Origin: an uncultured Prevotellaceae bacterium
GTDB lineage: Bacteria; Bacteroidota; Bacteroidia; Bacteroidales; Bacteroidaceae
Direction: 5' to 3'
Length of the DNA: 45,195 nt
Assembly (NCBI GenBank): GCA_900318795.1
Contig: ONLU01000022.1
Location: 1 to 45,195 of the forward strand
Below, piece by piece: positions 26,601-34,299 of the stretch. Position 1 is the stretch's first letter, and each line of letters starts with the position of its first letter. The notes under the pieces are model-generated. The model saw nothing but the letters and a program-made list of their open reading frames with translations. It did no database searches and was not told where the DNA came from. Position numbers and translations under genes: made by a program.

Positions 26601-29600
26601 ATCTCATACGCATTAACAAAGGAGAGGTTCAGTTGCCCTGTAGCAGGATTGAATGTAGTGTTTTCAGGGTCGAACTCGCAGATGGTGGCATTCTTCAGCG
26701 GCGAATTCTTGATGTCCCTGCCCAAGATCTGGAAGGGTAGGGTGATTACATTCCATCGCCCGTCCTTGTAGAATGTCCTTCCGCCTAAGGTCACACGGTT
26801 GACGGTGCGGCCGTTGTACTCCAGAATGGTATTGTTGTTGTCACCGTCGGCAAACAATATCACTTCGTCGGCTGCAGGTGGAACGTCTTTGGCATCGAGG
26901 TAGTAGGCCAGCAGGTCCTTGATACCGTTGTGATAGAAATAGACATCACCCTCGTCTATCGGATCGCCGATGGCAGCCATATAGAATCCATAGACTCCGT
27001 CGCGCATGCCGAAGACATAGTGACGCTTGGTGCCTATTACTGTTCCGTCAGAGACTTTCAGGATGCTCTGTCCCGCTATGTAGGAGTCGTCCGCTCGTGT
27101 CAGCGGTATGTTGTACAAGGCTCCAGGCACATCGCTCCTCAGCAGCATGACGTTGCCCATCGGACATTCCTCCAGGGCGGTCATCGTCACCATTTGTGTG
27201 TCTTCCGACGCATGCACCACCTCGAAAGCATCGATGTTCAGCAAGCCCAGACCGTCGAAGTCGATAGGACTCGTGATGAGTTGCGGCACATACGTCTGTC
27301 CCTCGGGGAATCTGATGGTCTGACACAGCTCACCGCCTATAGTGATGGAGTCACCCAGACGGTAGTTGCCCGCCGTGCCATAGACATATATCCTGAGCTC
27401 TATCTTACCGTAGAGGCACAGTTCCTCGGCCTTCGAGGGAGCCTTGGGCTTCAGCGTGTCCAGTTTCATGACGTTCTGTGCCACATTCCTGAAGATGGTA
27501 TCGGCCTTGTTGCCCAACTCGTCGATGAGCATGAGCCTCACGTTGGCCTTCGTGCCGGTATTGACGGGCATGGTATAGAGGCTTGTCGTCTTGGGTTTGA
27601 ACGAGTAGCCTTTCTTCACCTCGAAGCTGACGCTCATGTAGCGGTTCTCGTCGAACTGTGCCGGCATCTCGATGAGCGAGGTTCCAGTGGCGTAGGCGCT
27701 GGGTGTTATCTTCAGGTTGCCCTTGTTCTGGATGTCCGATAGGTTATAGAGCAGACAGCCCGACTCACCCCTCTTCAGCTGGGTGGTGATGGTGCTTTCA
27801 GCCTTATTGACGGTGGGGCGCACCATCAGCTCGTTGTCGCCACCCGGATAGGCTGCCTCCACATAGATCAGCTCAATATCCTCACCAATGTCTATGACCA
27901 GCGAGTCCAGGTCGGTGCGGTAGTACTGCATGGTGGCCAGATAGTTGTTCCCCACCTTGGAATGAATGAAGTCCTTCGAACCCTCTATGCTGACCTCTGA
28001 AAGTTGTTTCGTCGTCAGCAGACTGTAGGTAGCACCATATCGGGCAGGTACGGTCAGCTTCGTACCCTTGCCTACGAAGGTGTTGCCTTGGGCCTTTCGG
28101 AGGTCGTTGCTGATGAGGCCGTTCGTGGCATCGATGGTCATTGCTACGTCTATGAAATAGGATGCGAACTCGGTGGGCATCACGTAGGGGAATTTGGCAC
28201 CCGCACCGTGTTCGTTGCGGAACAGCGCCATGCTGTCGGGCAGGTCGAAACGCCAAGTAACGGTGACGGTGTTGTCACCCATATCCTCCTCGTTGTAGGC
28301 CGTGGTGGGCACCATTTCCATGTCAGCTGTCAGCTTTTCCCTTGTCACCATGTTGTCTTGCAACAGGTTGTCCACCAGATAGATCTTGCCATTGCTGCCC
28401 GTCCAGCTCTGTACGGTATTGCCGAAGGCCTTCACCTTGACATAGTCGTAGTTGTAGTAGTTCTGGGTGATGTTCACCATGCCGTTGTTGTCGGCATAGC
28501 GCACCAGCGGCGAGCCCTTGAAGGTCAGTTTCTTGCGCTCTATGTAGTGGGCCTCCACCTTTGTGTTCCCGTTGACGGTAACGGTAATGCTGTTGGCTGT
28601 AGTCGGCTGCCTAACGCCGTTCACCTTCCACTCTATGTCGTATCCGATACCCATCGTAGCCGTCAAAGTCAGCTTTCTTTTATCTTCCACCATATCGTGC
28701 AGATTCAGCAGTCCGTCTCCGTCATCCACCGTCACGTCAGGCCACCACGCGGGCTTGTTTATCTGTATGACATCGATATCGCGGTCGCGCACGGCGGCAC
28801 GGATGAAGGTGATGAGTTCCGGGCTCGTCAAGTATACTTTGAAGGCGGAGAGCTTTATGCCCATCGATGGCCAAAACGCTCCGACAAACATGGTGTAGGT
28901 GTACTTGTCCTTGATGGTGGCAGTATTGTACAGACCTTGCAGGGTGCAAGACTCATAGGCCGTCGGCTCAGGCGCATGGGCACGAATCGTCACATTTTTG
29001 AACACAGGAGATTGCAAGTCGCCACCCTCTGTTTTCCATGAACCGTAATACAGCTTGCCTGCCTCGAGACTGCCGACAGCAAGAGGGCTGATGCTCAAGC
29101 GTATGCTCTTTTCTGTTATTTGAACGTTGGTTATTTCGTGAATTTCAGCATCACACAACGGTGTCAGTGGGATATACTTAACGTCAAACGGCACACAGAG
29201 CGTAAAGCCCTCGCGATCCAGCTTCAGACCTTTGAGTGTTACGTCGCACGTAGTACCGTCGGCAGCTTCCAGCAACGCCGTGTTGTCACCGAAGGCATCC
29301 AGGGTGATCGCCTTCACGGAAACGATGTCAAACCGCCGGCGGTCCAGTTTCTCCCAGTATCCATCTAACTGCTTGTTGAAAACATGCCACTGGGGTTTGT
29401 TCTTGAATACGTTGCTCTCTATTTGCAGATTATTCGCTGCAGGGTAGCAGATCACATCTTTTGCATTGCAGTCGGTGAATGCATCTTTCCCGATGCTCCT
29501 CATGCTCAACGGAATATGGATGTTTCTGATCTGTTCACTCCGGGCAAACGTGTTTGCGCCTATCTTGGTAACCCCTTCTTCAAAAGTGAGTTCCTGAATA

Positions 29601-30706
29601 TGGTCTTTGTAGATATACCAAGGTGAGTCTTCCGGTTTCCCATAGTCGGCCATCTCACCGCCCTCGGTTGTTGGACTGACGGTGAATACGCCATCCTTCA
29701 GGCGACAGATTGTTGTGCCGCACTTCCATTCCCCTGAGTAGTTGATCAGGCTGATGTTGGCATCCTCTTCGCCCATCGTCAGCGTGTATTGGCCTCCCGA
29801 GACAGTCAGAGGCACTTCGTTAGCCATCACATCGGAGCCCGAAGGGATGGTGATGCCTTCTATGCTGAAGGTCACCTTCTCACCCTTCACAGCTAAACGG
29901 TTTCCGCTGTAAGTCATCCCATTGCCGTAGGCATTGATATTGGTTAGGGAGTAGTTTGCAGTAGGCGTTCCATAATTAAGGGAAGCATCGGCAATCTGGT
30001 TTAATACAAAGTGAGCTGGCTGGGAACCGACAAAGAAATTGCTGCCATCCGTATACAAGCTGTGTCGGATCTCGCACGTCTCGTCCTGCGCACCCGCAAA
30101 GCCGAGCCCCTCAGTCTGCGACTTGCTGGCGCATCCCTCTATGAGGCTTCTGCTCTTTACGATTCCGGCGAAATAGCCCATGTGCCCTTTGCCCTGTATG
30201 ACCACAGTGTTTTCCAATGAGCAGTCGGCTATTCGGGCTCCCTCTAAACCACCGGCAATAGCGCCGACGTACGTTTCGCCCGTCAACTTGCTATTTACCA
30301 GCAGTACGTCTTCCACGCTGCCGTCCAAGATGTATCCGAACAGACCGGCATAGAGGTTGCTCCCTTCCTGCAGATGGATACCACTGATGGAAAAGCTGTT
30401 GCCCTTGAAGGTTCCCCTGAATGGATGTTCCTGACTTCCTATGGGAACCCAGCTGTTCCTGTTCAGGTTGAGGTGGGCTTTAAGGGTGACGGTCTTGTTC
30501 TTGAAGTCTCTTCCATTGTTGACCATAGAGGCAAACTTGGCGAAGTCTTTTTCGTTGTTGACGTCTAAGTTGTTTTTTGTGTTGTAGTCTTTACCCCAAC
30601 TTGGGTTCTGGTAGTTGTCATCGCTCCAACTGCCGCTTTGAGCCATTGTTGCTGCTGAAAACAGAATGAGCAACATGGTCATTAAGTAAAATTTGTTTTT
30701 TATCAT
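23603..30706 (-). CDS. Giant secreted BspA-like repeat protein with DUF285 repeats
   Basis: The 2367-residue protein begins with a signal peptide (MIKNKFYLMTMLLILFSAAT, cut near AQS). Residues 125-205 have GLUG-like units (YAGLFGYILDGSVEDVLLVN). Around residue 380 comes a BspA-type leucine-rich unit (IGANTFARSEQIRNIHIPLS). Long beta-rich, partly repeated regions fill the middle, where the pattern GRWNVITLPFQ recurs as WQAFCLPF and TICLPYEKDL. Residues 1875-2035 carry about six DUF285 repeats of the form LxxLxLxxFDTSNVTxMxYMF. The end, YDLSGRKLSGKPQRGIYI, resembles C-terminal sorting segments of Prevotella surface proteins. It is likely exported and surface-exposed, with a role in adhesion inferred from the family. 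Confidence 0.88.
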   Translation of the reverse strand: MIKNKFYLMTMLLILFSAATMAQSGSWSDDNYQNPSWGKDYNTKNNLDVNNEKDFAKFASMVNNGRDFKNKTVTLKAHLNLNRNSWVPIGSQEHPFRGTFKGNSFSISGIHLQEGSNLYAGLFGYILDGSVEDVLLVNSKLTGETYVGAIAGGLEGARIADCSLENTVVIQGKGHMGYFAGIVKSRSLIEGCASKSQTEGLGFAGAQDETCEIRHSLYTDGSNFFVGSQPAHFVLNQIADASLNYGTPTANYSLTNINAYGNGMTYSGNRLAVKGEKVTFSIEGITIPSGSDVMANEVPLTVSGGQYTLTMGEEDANISLINYSGEWKCGTTICRLKDGVFTVSPTTEGGEMADYGKPEDSPWYIYKDHIQELTFEEGVTKIGANTFARSEQIRNIHIPLSMRSIGKDAFTDCNAKDVICYPAANNLQIESNVFKNKPQWHVFNKQLDGYWEKLDRRRFDIVSVKAITLDAFGDNTALLEAADGTTCDVTLKGLKLDREGFTLCVPFDVKYIPLTPLCDAEIHEITNVQITEKSIRLSISPLAVGSLEAGKLYYGSWKTEGGDLQSPVFKNVTIRAHAPEPTAYESCTLQGLYNTATIKDKYTYTMFVGAFWPSMGIKLSAFKVYLTSPELITFIRAAVRDRDIDVIQINKPAWWPDVTVDDGDGLLNLHDMVEDKRKLTLTATMGIGYDIEWKVNGVRQPTTANSITVTVNGNTKVEAHYIERKKLTFKGSPLVRYADNNGMVNITQNYYNYDYVKVKAFGNTVQSWTGSNGKIYLVDNLLQDNMVTREKLTADMEMVPTTAYNEEDMGDNTVTVTWRFDLPDSMALFRNEHGAGAKFPYVMPTEFASYFIDVAMTIDATNGLISNDLRKAQGNTFVGKGTKLTVPARYGATYSLLTTKQLSEVSIEGSKDFIHSKVGNNYLATMQYYRTDLDSLVIDIGEDIELIYVEAAYPGGDNELMVRPTVNKAESTITTQLKRGESGCLLYNLSDIQNKGNLKITPSAYATGTSLIEMPAQFDENRYMSVSFEVKKGYSFKPKTTSLYTMPVNTGTKANVRLMLIDELGNKADTIFRNVAQNVMKLDTLKPKAPSKAEELCLYGKIELRIYVYGTAGNYRLGDSITIGGELCQTIRFPEGQTYVPQLITSPIDFDGLGLLNIDAFEVVHASEDTQMVTMTALEECPMGNVMLLRSDVPGALYNIPLTRADDSYIAGQSILKVSDGTVIGTKRHYVFGMRDGVYGFYMAAIGDPIDEGDVYFYHNGIKDLLAYYLDAKDVPPAADEVILFADGDNNNTILEYNGRTVNRVTLGGRTFYKDGRWNVITLPFQILGRDIKNSPLKNATICEFDPENTTFNPATGQLNLSFVNAYEIDAGKAYLVSWNKGEDLPNPTFENVTFIHNNLIEQTSSDGNVTFHPSYASVDFKNSDKTLMTIRNSIANDNCMHALKAYFTLKAADTGVTGVNVDINTGNATDHFEVANDNVSYTVLYNKVVDYEEVMLSEYRGEGGIVEIADSINVNIDGNDVDLAVQKIDANAFSSVGHKITAIDLTRCQGLRSLTVERATPDTPFFGLNEGAVVYLPAGKGQPADNVVIGGICQKLMLDDQYGFTPLYDFKAQEVVLKRTTTAVNGWQAFCLPFAITRQTTMQWNGLLMEFAGAKKENGTLTLFCNESEAIPAGTPGIIRWTNGAPMEMKFSNVAVQTVQADIADFNGVSLYGSYMPVTLSDADQAKLFVVDSRTENYMLPGFQAYFKMDDDVTDDFNSVCVNHSYEYDYEAIESLTGHYDVAYVLWCKGDKTLYFTVPGNRVKVGDTYNGQTVTSLWKGVGVLMTGNNAPGWETVNSQAEHVVFDESFKRARPTSCRGWFHNFAKLTAIEGLHNLCTSEVTTMAFMFDGCSALKELTLGFFDTSNVTSMRYMFNGCQELEHLNLNAWDTQQVTDMAYMFGKCKNLADLRLENFDTRSVTDMGYMFHYCQKLTDINLTGFNTSNVTNMAGMFRYCHALKELDLTSFNTGNVTKMAFMFENDGALTTITVGNGWSTENVQNAVYMFRHDASLSGQNGTRYNYEHDSAPAHYAHIDGGSDNPGLFWGVADVALKDLEDNSETLNQYGGHRVNVNYDRQFSAVENADGTWTSRAYTICLPYEKDLQDYFDAGQIRLYQLAFVNKDHEFVFINNEPLIRAGTPYLLVMEKGTVNLNAENVKMLAHPNEHVEENIVYSSYETWGNPDDLVGWWRGTFRIIDNEESTQKHAYGLSMADGKWRPINNDTESHRSDYIPQFRGYFVPLNDMGPDEYNTKFMYIPAGEDEENPDWEKMPNLYVGDISADATSIKPVIHTIDNDGTHHYYDLSGRKLSGKPQRGIYIDNGKKRISK

Positions 30707-30749
30707 AACACTTATAGTTTAATGTTGGCTTTTATTATGTTGGCTTTAT

Positions 30750-30775
30750 CTCGCAAAGGTACGATTAAAATTAAG
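30750..30775 (-). promoter_or_regulatory. Promoter of the giant surface protein
   Basis: On the minus strand TACCTTTG occupies 30754-30761, about 48 bases before the ATG. The leader also carries a tandem duplication of TTATGTTGGCTTT. Confidence 0.6.
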
Positions 30776-30863
30776 AATATTTACGGCGTTTAACGAAAAT
30801 AAAAGATTCTTAAAGCTTTTTAGGTTACTGTAGCATTTTATGCAATACGAGATAGAAAATGCA

Positions 30864-30897
30864 TAAAAAGACTGACAGCACTTATTGATGCTGTCAG
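30864..30897 (-). terminator. Terminator of the HU-like/smalltalk unit
   Basis: On the minus strand CTGACAGCA pairs with TGCTGTCAG across an 8-base loop and runs into TCTTTTT. It lies about 33 bases after the smalltalk stop codon. Confidence 0.8.
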
Positions 30898-30929
30898 TTC
30901 TTTCGTGGTAGAGAGTGTGATTTCTTTTC

Positions 30930-31043
30930 TCAGAATGCTATCGGGCCGTGGCCCATGCACGAGGTCGTTCCGAGGGCAGTCAGAGCTGCCGTGAGGATTG
31001 ACACGATGACCTGAATGACGGTCTTCCAAGTTTCCTTCTTCAT
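30930..31043 (-). CDS. Smalltalk-type 37-residue peptide
   Basis: The frame ATG 31043 to TGA 30932-30930 gives MKKETWKTVIQVIVSILTAA followed by LTALGTTSCMGHGPIAF. This is the pattern of 'smalltalk' proteins of Bacteroidota: very short, a single hydrophobic helix, a TTSC motif and a short polar end, found beside HU-like DNA-binding genes. The function is unknown. It sits 74 bases downstream of the HU-like gene and shares its terminator, so both are probably on one message. The amidase gene that often follows is absent here. Confidence 0.85.
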   Translation of the reverse strand: MKKETWKTVIQVIVSILTAALTALGTTSCMGHGPIAF

Positions 31044-31083
31044 GATGATTAGTTATTAATGATTACATTTCACATTAGCCCTA

Positions 31084-31111
31084 GTTGAACCTTGAACCTT
31101 GAACCTTGAAC
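31084..31111. repeat. Short tandem repeat of CTTGAAC units
   Basis: Between the HU-like gene and smalltalk, the 8-base unit TTGAACC(T) is repeated about three and a half times. Such arrays can change length by slippage and here would alter the spacing between the two genes. Confidence 0.75.
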
Positions 31112-31117
31112 TAAAGT

Positions 31118-31756
31118 CTACTCGTCCGAGTTAGTGCCGCCGTCGGGGTCTCGTCCGCCATCGCCACCTGTGCCATCACCTCCGGTGTTGTCACCCGTGT
31201 TTGAGCCGGAGTTGGTGTTACCGCCGTTGCCGCTCTGAGAGCCACCTTCGTTGCTCTGCGAACCGCTGTTCGAGCCACCACTTTCGCTGTCACCACCAGT
31301 AGTGCTGCCTCCGTTCTCAGTCTCTCCCTCCTTGTTCAGGAGCGAATCGATGTTGATAAACTCGGCCTGTTTCAGGAACTGGCGGCTGGAGATGTTCTCC
31401 TCAGTAGTCTGCTCGGGCAGGAAACGGATGTGGAGAGCCTTCAGGTGCTTGTTCACGTTGAAATCCTCCTTCTTCAGGGCACCATTCTTCTGGTTCTCGA
31501 GGGTGCAGTAGAAGGTGCCAAGTCCCTCAATCTTTACCTTCTTCGACTCCAGCAGCATCTCAACGAGACAGCTGCGGAACTTCTCCAACACGCCGTAAAC
31601 GACGTCGGGGGTGTAGATAGAGCCGTGCTCCGAAATGTGGTTAGCCAGCTTGCGCGTGTTCAGCGTCTCGAGGTTCTTGATCTGTGCGTACCACTTGCCG
31701 AAAGCCGCACTGTGCGAGTTCTGGTTCTTCTTTACTTCATACAAAATCTTTGCCAT
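31118..31756 (-). CDS. HU-family DNA-binding protein with low-complexity tail
   Basis: The start is ATG 31756 (MAKILYEVKKNQN); the longer frame upstream is leader. Residues 1-120 form an HU/IHF-like domain as in the Bacteroidota 'HU-like' group (LNTRKLANHISEHGSIYTPD, KVKIEGLGTFYCTLE). Residues 150-212 are a low-complexity tail of Gly, Ser, Asn and Asp (GGSTTGGDSESGGSNSGSQ and more). The tail is acidic, unlike the DNA-binding part, and may act as a flexible spacer or phase-prone region. The gene is read with smalltalk. Such pairs often lie in mobile or variable loci. Confidence 0.88.
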   Translation of the reverse strand: MAKILYEVKKNQNSHSAAFGKWYAQIKNLETLNTRKLANHISEHGSIYTPDVVYGVLEKFRSCLVEMLLESKKVKIEGLGTFYCTLENQKNGALKKEDFNVNKHLKALHIRFLPEQTTEENISSRQFLKQAEFINIDSLLNKEGETENGGSTTGGDSESGGSNSGSQSNEGGSQSGNGGNTNSGSNTGDNTGGDGTGGDGGRDPDGGTNSDE

Positions 31757-32314
31757 AGTTGTGTGTGTTTTACATAGTATTAGATTCCGTTGCGGCCAAC
31801 TACACCGGGTGGCCGACATCCCGCTTTGTGTCTCTCATTTTGATTGCGCGCCTGTCTTCTGATTGACAATGCAAAGGTACAACATTTTTCGTGCGCTTCC
31901 AAATTTCGGGCTTCGATTTGGGGCAATTTTCAGCACGAAATCGTCCAAATTCAACGAGCCGTAACATCGTGGCCTCGAATCCGTAATTTTCGGCCCTCGA
32001 AGATTACTTTTCGTCGACAGCGGGCAGGGTGGGCGATTTTTACCGATTCTATGATGACAGATGACAAATGACAGTTATTGAAAATCGGTGGATGATTCAG
32101 ATTAGTATTATATATATTATAATATATATTTACTAATGCCTCTTTTCCTCTCAAATTCAGAAAACTGTCATCTGTCATAACTGTCATTGGCTATCAAAAG
32201 GAAAATATATAAAATAGGTGAAGATTTTGGAATAATTCCGTTAAATCTCGATTAATTTTTGTATCTTTGCACTTTGATAGTAGTATCGAAAAATAGATTG
32301 ATGAAAGATAATAT
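31757..32314. other. Divergent region with palindrome and TGACAGATGACA repeats
   Basis: No gene is seen in this 558-base gap. The minus-strand HU-like promoter has TACCTTTG at 31872-31879, and the plus-strand mod promoter has TATCTTTG at 32262-32269. Between them, ATTAGTA...TACTAAT (32101-32137) is a near-perfect AT palindrome. It is flanked by TGACAGATGACA motifs in opposite orientation: 32054-32066 on the plus strand and 32160-32178 on the minus strand. The 19 bases at 32160-32178 recur inverted at 42429-42447. Confidence 0.6.
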
Positions 32315-34279
32315 ATGTTACGAGACATTATAGAACAGAACGAAGATGTGAAGGTGAATAGCCGTGAAGTCCAGATGTTGAAAGAGCACTTTGGGGGCTG
32401 CTTTAACAATGAGGGCAAGTTCGACTTGGAGAAGTTTCGCACGTTGATTGGGGGTGAAATCAACATCGTAGAGGAGAATCAGGGTTTCAACTTCCTGGGC
32501 AAGAGTTATGCGCGCATGATTACAGGTCAGGAAAGTCTCACCGTGATTCGCCCTGATAACGAGCATAACAGCAAACCAGAGAACCGCGATAGCGAAAACA
32601 TTTACATCAGTGGCGACAATCTGGATGCGCTGAAGCATCTTTGCAAGTCGTATTCCAAACAGGTAAAGTGCATATATATCGACCCACCCTATAATACGGG
32701 TTCTGACGGATTTGTGTATAATGACAAGTTCGACTTTAAAGCTGAAGAATTGAGTTCCAAGTTGGGCATCAACCTTGAGCAGGCAGAGCATATCATTGAC
32801 ATGAAGAAATCATCATCTGCAAGCGATGCTGCATGGTTGACTTTTTTGCTGCCACGTTTGGAATTGGCAAAAGATATGCTCGCAAAGGATGGTGTCATTT
32901 TTATTTCCATTGATGATAATGAACAGGCTAACCTGAAATTATTATGCGATGAAATATTTGGTGTGGAAAACTTCATAGGACAAGTTATTTGGAAGAATGC
33001 AACAGATAATAATCCGACAAATATTGCTTGTGAGCATGAATACATTCTTTGTTATTCTAGAGACAGAGAAAATATTGAATCAGAATGGAAATCTAAAGTA
33101 AGCGAAATAAAAGATTTCCTGATAAAGAAAGGGGATGAACTTGTTTCTCAATATAAAGGTGAAGAATTACAAAAAGTGTGGAAGAAATGGTATCGTAGCC
33201 ATAAAGATCAGTTAGGCCCCTTTGCTGATTATAAATTCATAGATGAAGGAGGTGTATATACTGGTAGTAGAAGTGTTCATAACCCAGGCAAAGTTGGCTA
33301 CAATTATGACATTATTCATCCAAAGACAGGAAAGCCGTGTACACCTCCCATGATGGGTTATCGCTTCCCTGAAACATCCATGCAGAAGCTTATTGATGAA
33401 GGAAGAATCCTTTTCGGAGAAGACGAGACAAAGTTGGTAGAGATAAAGGTTTACGCAAGTGAATATCAAGACAAATTTTCAAGTGTTTATGTTTCTGATG
33501 GACGAACAGGAGCAAATGAATTGAAAAAACTCTTCCCCGAACATAAACAAATCTTCAAGAATCCAAAATCAACCGATCTGATAGAGCATATTCTGTCGTT
33601 CTTGTCGATAGAAAACTGTTATATTATGGATTTCTTTGGAGGAAGTAGCACTACGGCTCAAGCTTTATTTCAGATGAACGTACATGATGGAGGCAACCGA
33701 AAATACATTATCGTTCAGTTGCCTGAACCCTGCAAACCCGACAGCGAAGCCGCAAAAGCCGGCTATAAGACCATTGATGAAGTAGGTCAAGAGCGCATTC
33801 GTCGTGCCGCTAAGCAGATTGCCGAGGCGAATCCTCTGTTCAAGGGCGACTTGGGCTTTAAGCACTATACGTTAGAGTACTTCGAAGGTGATACCATTGA
33901 CCGCCTGTATGACTTTGACATGAATTCAGAAATGAACGACAATGATATACTATCGAAGTTTGGTGCGCAGACAGTTCTTACCACCTGGCTATGCCGTGAC
34001 GGCTACGGACTGAATCCGAAGGTCTCAGAAGTGAAGTTGAAAGACTATACAGCCTATCTCTGCGGCAAACACCTCTATCTGCTCGATGCCGACTTCTATC
34101 AGGACGAGATGGCTGAACTCATCGACAAGATGGCAGATACAACACAGAACTTCAACCCGGATGTGATTGTAGTGTTCGGCTATGGCATGGGATATAGTAC
34201 ACGTTTGATGCTTGACAAGAATCTCAGGGCTCTGGCTGATGCTCGCGGTAACAAGATTTCACTTGACGTCAGATATTAA
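32315..34279 (+). CDS. mod: Type III restriction-modification DNA methyltransferase (Mod)
   Basis: The 654-residue protein has DPPY at residues 123-126 (within IYIDPPYNTGSDGFVYND) and the SAM-binding FFGGSSTTAQA near 440, in the order of beta-class adenine methyltransferases used by type III systems. The N-terminal 110 residues are conserved Mod lead-in. Between about residues 195 and 435 lies the target-recognition region, where the DNA is visibly AT-richer than on either side, a sign of domain exchange. The C-terminal 150 residues resemble the Res-contacting end of Mod proteins. It methylates one strand of an asymmetric site, is needed for both activities, and precedes res by 20 bases. Confidence 0.92.
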   Translation: MLRDIIEQNEDVKVNSREVQMLKEHFGGCFNNEGKFDLEKFRTLIGGEINIVEENQGFNFLGKSYARMITGQESLTVIRPDNEHNSKPENRDSENIYISGDNLDALKHLCKSYSKQVKCIYIDPPYNTGSDGFVYNDKFDFKAEELSSKLGINLEQAEHIIDMKKSSSASDAAWLTFLLPRLELAKDMLAKDGVIFISIDDNEQANLKLLCDEIFGVENFIGQVIWKNATDNNPTNIACEHEYILCYSRDRENIESEWKSKVSEIKDFLIKKGDELVSQYKGEELQKVWKKWYRSHKDQLGPFADYKFIDEGGVYTGSRSVHNPGKVGYNYDIIHPKTGKPCTPPMMGYRFPETSMQKLIDEGRILFGEDETKLVEIKVYASEYQDKFSSVYVSDGRTGANELKKLFPEHKQIFKNPKSTDLIEHILSFLSIENCYIMDFFGGSSTTAQALFQMNVHDGGNRKYIIVQLPEPCKPDSEAAKAGYKTIDEVGQERIRRAAKQIAEANPLFKGDLGFKHYTLEYFEGDTIDRLYDFDMNSEMNDNDILSKFGAQTVLTTWLCRDGYGLNPKVSEVKLKDYTAYLCGKHLYLLDADFYQDEMAELIDKMADTTQNFNPDVIVVFGYGMGYSTRLMLDKNLRALADARGNKISLDVRY

Positions 34280-34299
34280 TCTCAATAGGAACTGTAAGA

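Noticed and set aside
28004-29041. 345-residue plus-strand frame
   Set aside because: It is antisense to the giant surface protein, with no start signal or motif.
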